From the NCBI GenBank assembly GCA_002103105.1, contig DAAY01000007.1, positions 62,001-126,000 on the forward strand: a stretch of 64,000 nt of DNA. The letters run 5' to 3'. The notes under the pieces were generated by a model. It worked only from the letters and a program-made list of their open reading frames with translations, was not told where the DNA came from and ran no database searches. This DNA comes from Candidatus Gastranaerophilales bacterium HUM_1 (lineage in GTDB: Bacteria > Cyanobacteriota > Vampirovibrionia > Gastranaerophilales > Gastranaerophilaceae). Made by a program: the position numbers and the translations under genes. Positions 1 through 8,870 of the stretch are shown piece by piece (the stretch's first letter is position 1; each line of letters opens with the position of its first letter).

Positions 1-750
1 GAACATTTTGCAGGATATAGTTTGGTTGATATTTTGATGGGTAAAAAGTTGGATGAAGACAAACTTAAAATCGTAGAAGAAAAAGCAAAACTTAGAGCAA
101 AAACTCATCAACCAATCCAACATATCATTGGTTTTGCAGATTTTATGGGCGAAAAATTTGTAGTAAATTCTGATGTTTTAATCCCGAGAGATGAAACCGA
201 AATTTTGGTTAGAAAAGCTATTGAATTAATTAAAAATAACAATTACAAAATAGCCCTTGATATGTGCACAGGTTCTGGATGTATTGCGTGCATGATTGCA
301 AAACTAACAGATTGTCAGGTTATGGGCGTAGATATTTCAACAGAAGCTATTCACACTGCATTCAAAAATATGGAAAGATTTGAACTTTTTAATAAAGCGA
401 TGTTTAGGAAATCAGATTTATTCGATAAAATTCGAGAAGATGAAAAATTTGATTTGATTGTTTCTAATCCTCCATACATTCCCCCAATTATGAAAAAATC
501 TATTCAAAAAGAGGTATCTTTTGACCCAGAAATAGCTTTATATACAACAGATGACAAAGGGCTAGAATTTTATCAAAAAATAATTGAAAAAGCTCCCGAA
601 TTTTTAAATCCAAATGGCCATATTTTATTTGAACTTGGTATTGGGCAAAGTCGAGATGTTGCAGAGATATTAAAGACTAATGGATTTAAAGAAATTCAAG
701 TTATTAAAGATTTAGCAGGAATAGACAGGGTTATTTTTGCACACATTTAA
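1..750 (+). CDS. prmC: Release factor glutamine methyltransferase PrmC (5' end cut by window)
   Basis: This enzyme methylates the glutamine of the GGQ motif in peptide-chain release factors, using SAM, in the cytoplasm. The frame is open from base 1, so the gene starts upstream and only the first few dozen residues of the N-terminal helical domain are missing. Visible motifs are the SAM-binding segment ALDMCTGSGCIA and the catalytic SNPPYIP that is diagnostic of the PrmC/HemK glutamine methyltransferases. The C-terminus ends in the usual place (AGIDRVIFAHI). An internal TTG at base 22 could be mistaken for a start, but family length argues for an upstream one. prfA is often the upstream neighbour but is outside the window. 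Confidence 0.93.
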   Translation, partial: EHFAGYSLVDILMGKKLDEDKLKIVEEKAKLRAKTHQPIQHIIGFADFMGEKFVVNSDVLIPRDETEILVRKAIELIKNNNYKIALDMCTGSGCIACMIAKLTDCQVMGVDISTEAIHTAFKNMERFELFNKAMFRKSDLFDKIREDEKFDLIVSNPPYIPPIMKKSIQKEVSFDPEIALYTTDDKGLEFYQKIIEKAPEFLNPNGHILFELGIGQSRDVAEILKTNGFKEIQVIKDLAGIDRVIFAHI

Positions 751-859
751 TGTGTTACAATTTGTAAAAATAATTAACAAATCCATCGATTACACTAAAG
801 ATTAATCACTATTTAGCCGACAACAATATAGTATTATCAATTGTAATAAGGCAAAAATA

Positions 860-3463
860 GTGAAAGTCAATTCAAAAAAAACAGGGTTAAATATTGATTA
901 TTCTCAAAATACAACTGGGATAACACTTAGTGACATCCCAGAGGATAAACTTGCCTTATATTCACAAAAAACAATTGAAAATGCTTGCCGTTTAAAAGCT
1001 AAATATGGGAACAAATATTCAGATGAATATTACCTTAATTACTCTTCCAGAGATTCTTATATAAGAATGGTAGAAAATTTTAGCGAATCTAAAAGAACAA
1101 ATGCTGCAATGTGTGCAGTCCAAGACCCTAACTGGCAAGGTTATTCTTATGAAGAAATTATTCAGATGGAAAACAATGGGGTAAAAATACCTCAAGAAGT
1201 TTTGTTATGGGCTCACGCACAACAAGAATCTGATATTGTATCTTATGAAATTATTGAATCCGAAGCATTGAATGATAATAACACGTCAACTGGTGAAATC
1301 ACAAATAGTTCAGATATCAATACCCTATTAAAAAACGCACAAATATATACCGTAAAATCTACATCTGCTCAAAAAACAGCAGAAGAAGATGCTGAAAGAT
1401 ACTCTGAATTATCAACTCAAGCGAAAAAAATTCAATCTGAAAACAAAAATACTTACAAAGATGAATTAGAAAAGATTTCAAAACTTACAAAAGAATGGAA
1501 ACAATTAGACACAAAAAATAAAAATGGAACACTAAATTCTTCTGAAAAAAATAGATATAATGAACTTTCAAAAACAATAAATTCTGAAAGCAATAACAAT
1601 AATAAAAAAGAAGTAGCTTTTAATGAAAAAGAACTAGATGAGCTTCTTTCATCAATGAGTGGATTATCTGAAAAAACAACAGAAAATACAAAAATTGCAG
1701 ATGAAACAATTCAAGCAAGTGAAGCTCTTTCAAATAAAATCAAAACATACAACACTCAACAGCAAAAATACACTGTTCAAGGTGTAATTAGTAGCGGGCC
1801 GTTGGATAGTCCAATATCTGAAACAAACTCTTTTTCTATTGAATCAGTTTCAATGGAAGCTGGAAAAAATTTAGAAAACCAAAGCAATGAAACAGATGCA
1901 ATACTAACAGAAGATTCAAATCTTGAAGTCAAAGAATTTGCTAAAGAGTATTCAAGAAAGGCAAAAGAAGCTGTAAAAAGTTCAAACAATTCCACTTCAA
2001 AATCCAATAACGAAACAGATACAACAACCTCTGAAACAGAAACAAAAACCGAAGAACCTGAACAAGAGAAAACAAAAACTTTCACTGTAAATCCAGCAGT
2101 AGGAGTTACACCGTCAATAACTGCAACAGCAACAACCATTCGTTCTATGAATGATTTATCTACAAACAAAAATAACGTTGAGGAAATTCATAATTCTCTA
2201 GTTCAATCTCAAGAAAAAGCAACAAAAAATGCTAAAAACGTTAAAAAAGAAGAAAAGAAAGCAGAAAAAGAACATAACTATAACGAGAAAAAGATTGAAG
2301 CAAAAGAAAATGAACTTGAAGCAATAAAACAACAACAAGCAGACAATGTAAAATCAACTTCTGAACAAGTTGTTGAAGAGCCAAAAGCTGATACTCCAGA
2401 TACAGAAAAGAATCCTCCTCAAACACCAGTTGTTGACAACAAAGAAGGAGAACAAGAAGCTATTGTAAATGAAATAGTTACAGTATTAAATGCAGATGAG
2501 AAATTAAAGGGAACAGCAAATTCTCAAAATATAAAACTTAAACAGTCTGTATCTTCAAACGATAAAACAACAGAAACGTTAGAAAAACAAAATAAAGCTC
2601 TGGATAAACGAAATAGTAATGCAAAAACAGTTGCGACAAACACAACCCTTACTGGAACAATGACAGTAACAGCAGGAGCTTTGAGTATTGGAGTTGGAAC
2701 TCCAATGATGGCTAGCTTAAACCCTGTAACAGCGGCTTGGGGTGCAAAACTTGTACAAGAGGGCATCAAAGAAACAGTTGCAGGAACAGGAGCAATTGTC
2801 ACTGGCGAAATTTCACTTGGAGTAAGTGGCGATGTTGGCGAAAACATAAAAGATTTTAACTCTACGGTAAAATCAGCTAAATTAACGAATAAAACTCAAT
2901 CAAAACAAATTAAAGAAACAACAAACACCCTAAGAGAGATAGGACAGTTAGAAGTTTCTGAAAACATGCAAACTGCAACAGCAGAAGGAGCTACAACAAC
3001 TAAAAAACCTGAAAAAACTACAACTTCAAAAACAGTGAAAGTTCCAGAAAAAGAAGAACCTGTTGTTGACCAAACAAAAGAAATAACTCCTTTACAAGAA
3101 GTTGAAGATACAAATAATACTGAACAAACAACTAAACAAAATTCTCAAACTTCACCTTCAAAAGTTGCAGCATCTCAAGTTGCAGAAAAACCATTAACAG
3201 ATAATGAAAAGATTGAAATAATTAAAGAGGAATATTCTGACGAAGAAATTAACGCTCGAATTTCTGATAATGAAGAAAAGGATGATTCAAACATTATTGC
3301 AGCGGCATCAAGCAATGCAAGTGCAAATATCGTTAAAACAACCAATACAGACGATAAATTAACTAGAAAACTATCTAGATTTAATAATGATAGTATTATT
3401 GAATCACGTAAAAAGATGAAGAAAGTTCAAGCAGTATCTGCCGCTTCTGGTAAAAAAGCATAG
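860..3463 (+). CDS. Large E/K/T-rich low-complexity hypothetical protein with a hydrophobic island
   Basis: The protein has 867 residues from a GTG start. I do not recognise it. The first 130 residues look globular (LALYSQKTIENACRLKAKYG, then a Trp- and Tyr-containing stretch). From about 150 to 590 it is rich in Glu, Lys, Thr, Ser and Asn with heptad-like coiled-coil segments. A Gly/Ala/Thr-rich hydrophobic segment, about residues 594-655, could form a membrane hairpin. The rest is again Thr/Glu/Lys-rich and ends in a basic tail. There is no signal peptide. It stands alone, 109 bases after prmC, and is followed by a repeat island. Size and composition suggest a structural or surface-associated lineage-specific protein, but no function can be assigned. 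Confidence 0.75.
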   Translation: MKVNSKKTGLNIDYSQNTTGITLSDIPEDKLALYSQKTIENACRLKAKYGNKYSDEYYLNYSSRDSYIRMVENFSESKRTNAAMCAVQDPNWQGYSYEEIIQMENNGVKIPQEVLLWAHAQQESDIVSYEIIESEALNDNNTSTGEITNSSDINTLLKNAQIYTVKSTSAQKTAEEDAERYSELSTQAKKIQSENKNTYKDELEKISKLTKEWKQLDTKNKNGTLNSSEKNRYNELSKTINSESNNNNKKEVAFNEKELDELLSSMSGLSEKTTENTKIADETIQASEALSNKIKTYNTQQQKYTVQGVISSGPLDSPISETNSFSIESVSMEAGKNLENQSNETDAILTEDSNLEVKEFAKEYSRKAKEAVKSSNNSTSKSNNETDTTTSETETKTEEPEQEKTKTFTVNPAVGVTPSITATATTIRSMNDLSTNKNNVEEIHNSLVQSQEKATKNAKNVKKEEKKAEKEHNYNEKKIEAKENELEAIKQQQADNVKSTSEQVVEEPKADTPDTEKNPPQTPVVDNKEGEQEAIVNEIVTVLNADEKLKGTANSQNIKLKQSVSSNDKTTETLEKQNKALDKRNSNAKTVATNTTLTGTMTVTAGALSIGVGTPMMASLNPVTAAWGAKLVQEGIKETVAGTGAIVTGEISLGVSGDVGENIKDFNSTVKSAKLTNKTQSKQIKETTNTLREIGQLEVSENMQTATAEGATTTKKPEKTTTSKTVKVPEKEEPVVDQTKEITPLQEVEDTNNTEQTTKQNSQTSPSKVAASQVAEKPLTDNEKIEIIKEEYSDEEINARISDNEEKDDSNIIAAASSNASANIVKTTNTDDKLTRKLSRFNNDSIIESRKKMKKVQAVSAASGKKA

Positions 3464-4260
3464 CTGAGAGAAACCCTCCTTCCTTTCATTGTGGACACTA
3501 GCTGAATCGACAGCATTTTCCCTATCCTTGAGGACACTAGCTGAACCGACGAAACGAAGTTTAGTCGAGTGAAACTGCGTGCCCTATGGCTGAGGTTAGG
3601 GAGAGGGGTCTTTGTCATACACATAGTTCATCATTCCTCTCCGAGGGACACTAGCTGAACCGACGAAACGGAGTTGAGTCGAGTGAAACTGCGTGCCGTA
3701 TGGCTGAGGTTAGGAGAGGGGTCAAATATTCTTCTTCCTCGCCCCTTGAGGGAGAGGGGTGGGGTGAGGGGGGGGGGATTTTTTATTTAATGTTAATTCC
3801 TTGTCCTCCCCATATGCTGCGGGAGGACCGAAATCTTTGATTTCGAGGAGGGGCATTGCCTTACTTACTCAGATTAACCCCTCATCCTAACCTTCCCCCC
3901 AAGGGGAAGGGACACAACAGTGATACTTCGCTTCGCTCAGTATGACAAATACAACAGGGGGTTCGGGGGCAAAGCCCCTGCCATTTAATCATTCGTGTTT
4001 TTCTTTTCATAACTATTCTCCCTCGCCCTTTTTAAAGGGAGAGGGGTAGGGGTGAGGGTTTTAATTCTTTTTTTCATCAAAATAAAAAAGAAAAAGTGAA
4101 CATTAGTTTATCTGTCGGCTTAGCAAAGCCGACCTACGGGTTTCTGATATACATTTCTTTATTTAATCAAACCCTCCCCAAACATCTCACAAAACAATTC
4201 ACTGGATTGTTTTGCTCGGCAGAGTCCTTTGAGAGGGGATTATTTAAAATATAAAAATTA
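3464..4260. repeat. Repeat island 1 (mosaic of modules R3, R1, R5, REP and R4)
   Basis: This 797-base gap has no credible gene. It holds two tandem direct copies of module R3 (3531-3610 and 3646-3723; core GAACCGACGAAACG and GTGAAACTGCGTGCC). It also has a full R1 module (3784-3912) with two hairpins: GTCCTCCC/GGGAGGAC, and CGAAATC-TTT-GATTTCG. After R1 comes an R5 tail ending CGCTCAGTATGAC (about 3925-3948), a REP hairpin (4114-4133), and R4 (4178-4236), which contains AAAACAAT/ATTGTTTT. Runs of CCCTCTCC/GGAGAGGGG link the modules. The modules recur elsewhere in the window. The island separates the convergent genes on either side and could terminate both transcripts, which is inferred. Confidence 0.85.
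4114..4133. repeat. REP hairpin, solo copy A
   Basis: Palindrome GTCGGCTT-AGCA-AAGCCGAC followed by CTAC, the same head-plus-tail layout as the REP copies around the RAYT gene at 5548-6060. The stem carries compensated changes (TT/AA instead of GT/AC), so it is an older or diverged copy. Confidence 0.75.
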
Positions 4261-5439
4261 CTACTCTTCTATATCTATACCAAACCTATCAACAAGTTCA
4301 GAAATCATATAAAACGAACCACAAATTATATTTAACTTATCATCCTTAAAATCAATTTTTGTATCTTGAGTCAACTCTTTTGACTCAATTGGGCAAACCG
4401 CTTGCAAATCTTCCACAGTGCAAGAATTTTGATGTTTGAAATGATAAAAATAAATTTCATCACCACTATCAAATAGCGACTGAACCATATGTTCATAATC
4501 CTTGTTTTTCAAACAGCCAAAAATAAATCGTCTATATTTATTAGGATAATACGCATCCAAACTTTGCTTTAAGGATGCAATACCATTTGGATTATGAGCC
4601 CCATCAATGATTAAATTAAATTCTGGGATATATTGAAATCTGCATATATGTTTAACATTACGTAAGCCTTCATCAATTTCATCTTTCGAAATTTCTGGAA
4701 AAATAGTTTCAATACAAGCAAGTGCAAGAGATAAATTTTCTTGTTGATATAAGCCTTTCAATGCAAGTCCATCTGTTGGAGCAAACGGAGCAACCATCAA
4801 TAAAAGCGAACCCAACTTATCAGTCACGTCACGATAAACTTCTCTACCTTCAAAAACTATGCAAGGGCAATTTGGTTTTATTATTCCAGCTTTTTCAGAT
4901 GCAATTTTATCAATAGTATTTCCCAAGCGTTCCATATGGTCATAATCCACGTGAGTTATTATTGAACACAAATTTCTTTTAATAACATTTGTTGCATCAT
5001 ATCTACCACCCAGACCTGTTTCTAATACAACAACATCAACATCTTTATCCGCAAAATATTTAAACATTACCGCAGTTAAAAGTTCAAACTCAGTCAAATC
5101 TATATTATTTTCATCTGCTAAATCTGAAATCTCAAAAACATATTTTGCAAACTCATCTTCAGGTATTTTATTCCCGCAAATCTGAATTCTTTCTGTATAT
5201 TTAAAAATATGTGGAGAAGAATAAAGCCCAACTTTCTGTCCCGCAGATTTTAAAATTGAAGCTAAAATTGCACAAACAGAGCCTTTTCCATTAGTTCCAG
5301 CAACATGAACACAATTCAATTTATCTTGCGGATTACCTAACAAATCTAAAATTTTAGAAATTCTATCCAATCCAAGTGATATATGAAACTTCCCAACAGA
5401 AGTTAATAATTTTACAGCATCATCATATGTTTTTATCAT
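4261..5439 (-). CDS. folC: Bifunctional folylpolyglutamate synthase / dihydrofolate synthase FolC
   Basis: FolC adds glutamate to dihydropteroate and to folates, an ATP-dependent ligase reaction of the Mur-ligase superfamily in the cytoplasm. The 392-residue length is near the family norm (about 400-430). The ATP-binding loop HVAGTNGKGSVCA (GTNGKGS at 48-54) is perfect. SSPHIFKYTERIQI follows, then LETGLGGRYDATNV and the late IIDGAHNPNGI motif. It is transcribed alone on the minus strand, with the RAYT gene upstream in the same orientation but separated by an AT-rich spacer and a REP hairpin. The ATG start is 4 residues before the conserved N-terminal helix and matches the family. Confidence 0.95.
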   Translation of the reverse strand: MIKTYDDAVKLLTSVGKFHISLGLDRISKILDLLGNPQDKLNCVHVAGTNGKGSVCAILASILKSAGQKVGLYSSPHIFKYTERIQICGNKIPEDEFAKYVFEISDLADENNIDLTEFELLTAVMFKYFADKDVDVVVLETGLGGRYDATNVIKRNLCSIITHVDYDHMERLGNTIDKIASEKAGIIKPNCPCIVFEGREVYRDVTDKLGSLLLMVAPFAPTDGLALKGLYQQENLSLALACIETIFPEISKDEIDEGLRNVKHICRFQYIPEFNLIIDGAHNPNGIASLKQSLDAYYPNKYRRFIFGCLKNKDYEHMVQSLFDSGDEIYFYHFKHQNSCTVEDLQAVCPIESKELTQDTKIDFKDDKLNIICGSFYMISELVDRFGIDIEE

Positions 5440-5513
5440 TTTATTTTACTTTCTTTAAAATTTATACAAATATATTATATATTAAAAAGATAGAATATAA
5501 TTTCATATTTTTT

Positions 5514-5533
5514 GTCGGCGTAGCAACGCCGAC
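5514..5533. repeat. REP hairpin copy B, just downstream of the RAYT gene
   Basis: Palindrome GTCGGCGT-AGCA-ACGCCGAC followed by CTACAT. It lies 15 bases past the RAYT stop codon. With copy C (5789-5808) it forms a pair of inverted copies identical over the palindrome and the flanking T...CTACAT tail. Confidence 0.9.
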
Positions 5534-5547
5534 CTACATTCATAACC

Positions 5548-6060
5548 TTACTCAAAAGAACAATTATTGATTTTGTGTTTATCTTCAAAATTGCACCAAT
5601 CTTTTTCATAATACCCTAATTTTACAAAATCTTTAAAACTTGAATATTCCCAATCTAGAGGTTTTAAAACATAACCGTGTTTTACTGGATTGTAATGGAT
5701 ATAGTCAAAATGTTTGTATAAATCGTCTTCGTTTATTATCGAATGTTCAAAATATCTATTTTGCCAAAGGGGACCTTGTTTTATGTAGGTCGGCGTTGCT
5801 ACGCCGACATTCTTAGTAAAATTATATTTTATGGAATGAATAATTTTTGGATAATCTAAAATATTTTTCATTGATAATATCAAATGAAAATGATCATGTA
5901 ATATCGAAAAACAGTCAACCTCAAAGTCATAGTAATTTGAAGCATCTTTAATTGAACTTAATAGTAAGGCTTCACGTCCTTTCAATATTTGAACCCGATT
6001 GTTTGTTACTACTGTTATAAATACTTTTGAATTTGGGATATAAATTCGTCTATAATTCAT
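5548..6060 (-). CDS. REP-associated tyrosine transposase (RAYT, Y1_Tnp family)
   Basis: This single-strand HUH transposase domain protein belongs to the TnpA-REP/IS200-like group, which processes REP hairpins. Its 170 residues are within the family range. The metal-binding HUH motif is HFH at 57-59 (in SILHDHFHLIL). Tyr79 (IKYNFTK) is the candidate nucleophile. The family signature GPLWQNRYFEH...YIHYNPVKHGYV follows. REP hairpins lie on both sides, at 5514-5533 and 6079-6098. A third REP (5789-5808) lies inside the gene and codes in frame for about residues 85-93 (VGVATPTYI), between the Tyr helix and GPLWQ. The frame is intact, so activity is possible. No IS ends are seen, consistent with a domesticated chromosomal RAYT. 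Confidence 0.92.
   Translation of the reverse strand: MNYRRIYIPNSKVFITVVTNNRVQILKGREALLLSSIKDASNYYDFEVDCFSILHDHFHLILSMKNILDYPKIIHSIKYNFTKNVGVATPTYIKQGPLWQNRYFEHSIINEDDLYKHFDYIHYNPVKHGYVLKPLDWEYSSFKDFVKLGYYEKDWCNFEDKHKINNCSFE
5789..5808. repeat. REP hairpin copy C, inside the RAYT coding sequence
   Basis: GTCGGCGT-TGCT-ACGCCGAC preceded by ATGTAG. It is the exact reverse complement of copy B with its tail. It is read through in frame by the RAYT gene, giving GVATPTY. Confidence 0.9.
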
Positions 6061-6078
6061 ATAATTTCACCCTCTTTT

Positions 6079-6098
6079 GTCGGCGTGGCAACCCCGAC
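6079..6098. repeat. REP hairpin copy D, upstream of the RAYT start
   Basis: Degenerate palindrome GTCGGCGTGGCAACCCCGAC followed by CCACAT. One stem pair is mismatched. It has the same orientation as copy B, so the RAYT gene is bracketed by direct copies with an inverted copy between them. Confidence 0.8.
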
Positions 6099-6135
6099 CC
6101 ACATTTTATATAACATAAATTTTCATTTCATACAA

Positions 6136-6170
6136 AAGAACGGAACAAGCAAAATGCCTGTTCCGTTCTT
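6136..6170 (-). terminator. Terminator of the efp-accB-accC operon
   Basis: A perfect 12-base stem (AAGAACGGAACA/TGTTCCGTTCTT) with an 11-base loop, 28 bases past the accC stop. Read on the minus strand it is followed by a short T-rich tract. Confidence 0.85.
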
Positions 6171-6197
6171 CATAATCTAAATTATATATTATTCAAT

Positions 6198-7556
6198 TTA
6201 TTCTTCACTCAAACCTTTACGTTTGTAAAAATCTTCAATAAAGCCTGTATTGAATTTTCCACTCATAAATACTTCATCTTCAATAATTGCTTGGTGGAAT
6301 GGAATTGTTGTTTCAACACCAGTAACAACATATTCTTTCAAAGCTCTGTACATTCTTCGACGAGCTTCATTTCTTGTTCTACCCCAACAAATCAATTTAC
6401 CTATCATTGAATCGTAATATGGAGGAATAGTGTAGTCTTGGTAAACATGCGAATCAACTCTTACACCAAAACCACCTGGCGCCAAGTAACCAGAAATTGT
6501 TCCTGGATTTGGCATAAAGTTTTTTCTTGGGTTTTCTGCGTTGATACGACATTCAATTGCGTGACCTTTCAAGTGAATATCATCTTGCGTATAGCTTAAT
6601 TTTTCACCAGAAGCAACCAAAATTTGTTCTCTCACCAAGTCAACACTAGAAATCATTTCAGTAACACAGTGTTCTACCTGAATTCTTGTATTCATTTCCA
6701 TAAAGTACCATTTACCATCATGGTCAAGTAAGAATTCACAAGTACCAGCACCTTCGTAATTAATGGCTTTCGCAGCTCTAACAGCAGCAGCACCCATTTC
6801 TTTTCTAGTTTCTTCGTCAATTGCAGGAGAAGGAGCTTCTTCCAACAATTTTTGGTGACGTCTTTGAATTGAGCAATCTCTTTCACCTAAGTGAACAACA
6901 TTACCAAAACTGTCACCTAGAATTTGAACTTCAATATGACGAGGGTTTTCCAAATATTTTTCAGAATAAACATCTGGATTACCAAAGAAGTTTTTGGCCT
7001 CAGATTGGCACAATTCCATATTCAATTCTACTTCTTCGTCGTTACGGCAAATTCTCATACCTTTACCGCCACCACCAGCAGTAGCTTTCAAAATAATCGG
7101 ATAACCAACTCTGTGAGCAAATTCTTGAACTTCCTCAACAGTTTTAACGATTCCTGTACCTGGAGTAACAGGAACATCATTTTCAATCATTGTTTTACGA
7201 GCAGTAGCTTTATCACCCATTTTTCTCATAGCTTCCGCTGTTGGTCCGATAAATTTAATACCTTGTTTTTCGCAAATTTCAGCAAAATCTGCTCTTTCAG
7301 ACATAAAGCCATATCCTGGGTGAATAGCATCTGCACCAGACACCATTGCAGCAGACATAATCGCAGGAATGCTCAAATAACTATCAGCACTCTTGGCTGG
7401 TCCAATACAATAAGCTTCAGTTGCCAATCTAACGTGCAAAGAGTTAGCATCAGCTTGAGAATAAATAGCAACCGTAGGAATTCCCAATTCTCTACAAGCT
7501 CTAATTATTCTAACTGCAATTTCGCCTCTGTTTGCGATTAATACTTTTCTAAACAT
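6198..7556 (-). CDS. accC: Acetyl-CoA carboxylase, biotin carboxylase subunit AccC
   Basis: AccC carboxylates the biotin on AccB using ATP and bicarbonate, the first half of the committed step of fatty acid synthesis. The start chosen is the ATG giving MFRKVLIANRGEIAVRIIRA, the standard family N-terminus (452 residues). The frame runs 18 codons further upstream, but those codons overlap the intercistronic hairpin. Visible motifs are GPTAEAMRKMGDK, the ATP-grasp glycine loop KATAGGGGKGMRI, and MEMNTRIQVEHCVTE with its catalytic Glu, Arg and His. It is the last gene of efp-accB-accC, 72 bases after accB. Confidence 0.97.
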   Translation of the reverse strand: MFRKVLIANRGEIAVRIIRACRELGIPTVAIYSQADANSLHVRLATEAYCIGPAKSADSYLSIPAIMSAAMVSGADAIHPGYGFMSERADFAEICEKQGIKFIGPTAEAMRKMGDKATARKTMIENDVPVTPGTGIVKTVEEVQEFAHRVGYPIILKATAGGGGKGMRICRNDEEVELNMELCQSEAKNFFGNPDVYSEKYLENPRHIEVQILGDSFGNVVHLGERDCSIQRRHQKLLEEAPSPAIDEETRKEMGAAAVRAAKAINYEGAGTCEFLLDHDGKWYFMEMNTRIQVEHCVTEMISSVDLVREQILVASGEKLSYTQDDIHLKGHAIECRINAENPRKNFMPNPGTISGYLAPGGFGVRVDSHVYQDYTIPPYYDSMIGKLICWGRTRNEARRRMYRALKEYVVTGVETTIPFHQAIIEDEVFMSGKFNTGFIEDFYKRKGLSEE

Positions 7557-7583
7557 TTTCCAAATATCCCTTATCAAAAGCAA

Positions 7584-7613
7584 GAAGTGAACAGTTAAAA
7601 AACCGTTCACTTC
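7584..7613 (-). other. Intercistronic hairpin between accB and accC
   Basis: GAAGTGAAC and GTTCACTTC form a 9-base perfect stem in the 72-base accB-accC gap. After one mismatched position a further GTT/AAC pairing extends it. No T-run follows in the sense direction, so processing, mRNA stability or partial attenuation is likelier than full termination. This is inferred. Confidence 0.6.
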
Positions 7614-7628
7614 ATATACCTTAAATCA

Positions 7629-8087
7629 TTATTCTACATACATAAGAACTTGTCCAAATTCAACAGGTTGACCATCTTCAACACAAATTTCAACAACCTT
7701 ACCTGAGATTTCAGACTTAATTTCGTTCATCATTTTCATAGCTTCAACGATACAAACAACATCACCAGTTTTAATTGATTGACCAACTGAAACGAAAGCA
7801 TCAGCGTCAGGTGATGGTGATTTGTAGAAAGTTCCAACCATCGGAGATGTAATTGGAGTACCTTTTTTAGCAGGTTCAGAAGCTGCTTGAGCAGGAGCTG
7901 AAGGAGCTTGAGCTTGTGCAGCTGGAGCAGCTTGTACAGGAGCTGACACAACTGGAGCAACAGGAGCTACAACAACATCTTTTCTCAAAGTGATAGCTTG
8001 TTCGCCATCTTCCAAAGAAATTTCAGTTAATCCTGTATCTGCTAAAACTTTTGCTAATTTTTCTATATAATCTGTTTCAAATTTCAT
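7629..8087 (-). CDS. accB: Acetyl-CoA carboxylase biotin carboxyl carrier protein AccB
   Basis: AccB carries the biotin that moves CO2 from AccC to the carboxyltransferase AccAD. It has 152 residues: an N-terminal region (FETDYIEKLAKVLADTGLTEI), an Ala/Pro/Gln linker at about 43-72, and a C-terminal biotinyl domain with PMVGTFYKSPSPDADAFV and the biotinylation site EAMKMMNEI (the first Lys, between the two Met, is modified). It lies between efp and accC on the same strand, an arrangement also found in many Cyanobacteria and Firmicutes. The ATG has an upstream AAGGAAAT-like ribosome site. Confidence 0.97.
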   Translation of the reverse strand: MKFETDYIEKLAKVLADTGLTEISLEDGEQAITLRKDVVVAPVAPVVSAPVQAAPAAQAQAPSAPAQAASEPAKKGTPITSPMVGTFYKSPSPDADAFVSVGQSIKTGDVVCIVEAMKMMNEIKSEISGKVVEICVEDGQPVEFGQVLMYVE

Positions 8088-8126
8088 TTATTTATTTCCT
8101 TATCTAAATTGTATAACTTTCTAAAA

Positions 8127-8684
8127 TTATACTCTATCTAAATATTCATTAGTTCTGGTATCAACTCTAATAACGTCACCATTTGCAACGAAGAAAGGAA
8201 CGTTAACAACAGCACCTGTTTCCAAAGTAGCTGGTTTTGTACCACCTTGAGAAGTGTTACCCTTTTCAGATGGAGGAGTATCAACAACTTCAAGCTCAAC
8301 GTGAGCAGGAATATCAACACCAATGATTTTACCTTCGTGAGTAAGAACCATAACGTTCATATTTTCTTTTAAATATTTGATTCCGCTACCAATTTGAGCT
8401 TCCTCAACGTGGATTTGATCATAAGTTTCGTTATCCATCATAACGTAAGCGGTACCTTCTTTATATAAATACTGCATTTCACGTCTATCCAAAGTAGCTT
8501 TAGCAACTTTTTCACCAGCTCTAAATGTTTTTTCAACAACTTGACCAGTGATAACGTTTTTCAATTTTGATCTAACGAATGCAGCACCTTTACCTGGTTT
8601 AACGTGCAAAAATTCAACAACAGTCCAAAGACCGTTGTCTAATTCAACTGTCAAACCTGTTTTAAAATCGTTTACTGAAATCAT
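8127..8684 (-). CDS. efp: Translation elongation factor P
   Basis: EF-P enters the ribosomal E site and relieves stalling at polyproline. The start taken is the ATG giving MISVNDFKTGLTVELDNG, preceded by an AAAAGGGGAAAAAT ribosome site. This yields the family length of 185 residues; an upstream in-frame extension has no homology. All three OB/KOW domains are present: HVKPGKGAAFVRSKLKN with the tip Lys (KPGKG), then YVMMDNETYDQ, and the C-terminal signature VVNVPFFVANGDVIRVDTRTNEYLDRV. It is the first gene of efp-accB-accC, with 39 bases to accB. Confidence 0.97.
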   Translation of the reverse strand: MISVNDFKTGLTVELDNGLWTVVEFLHVKPGKGAAFVRSKLKNVITGQVVEKTFRAGEKVAKATLDRREMQYLYKEGTAYVMMDNETYDQIHVEEAQIGSGIKYLKENMNVMVLTHEGKIIGVDIPAHVELEVVDTPPSEKGNTSQGGTKPATLETGAVVNVPFFVANGDVIRVDTRTNEYLDRV

Positions 8685-8815
8685 ATTTTTCCCCTTTTTT
8701 AAAAGTGATAATCTATTCTTGTAGTGCAATAATAACACAAATATCAAGTTTTTCAAAATTACTTTACGGAATGTTAATATAATGAGAATTTGATAATTAG
8801 ATAAGTGGATAGTAG

Positions 8816-8835
8816 GTCGGCGTTGCCACACCGGC
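8816..8835. repeat. REP hairpin, degenerate copy E
   Basis: GTCGGCGTTGCCACACCGGC preceded by AGTAG. It has the same orientation as copy C, with two stem mismatches. It marks the junction between the efp operon and the phage cassette. Confidence 0.7.
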
Positions 8836-8870
8836 AATAACCAACTTATAAACTCATAGCCATTTTTCTA

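Noticed and set aside
1777..2847. Minus-strand frames opposite the 867-residue gene
   Set aside because: Antisense of Thr/Glu/Lys-rich code, giving Val/Phe/Ser-rich nonsense; no start signals.
3427..3624. Minus-strand open frame over the end of the 867-residue gene and the R3 repeat
   Set aside because: It is repeat- and shadow-derived, with no ribosome site and no protein-like composition.
6924..7541. 205-residue plus-strand frame opposite accC
   Set aside because: Shadow of the strongly conserved accC gene; Ser/Asn/Phe-rich composition typical of an antisense frame.
8685..8837. 51-codon upstream extension of efp
   Set aside because: It crosses the promoter region and a degenerate REP; EF-P proteins begin at MISVNDF and a good ribosome site precedes it.
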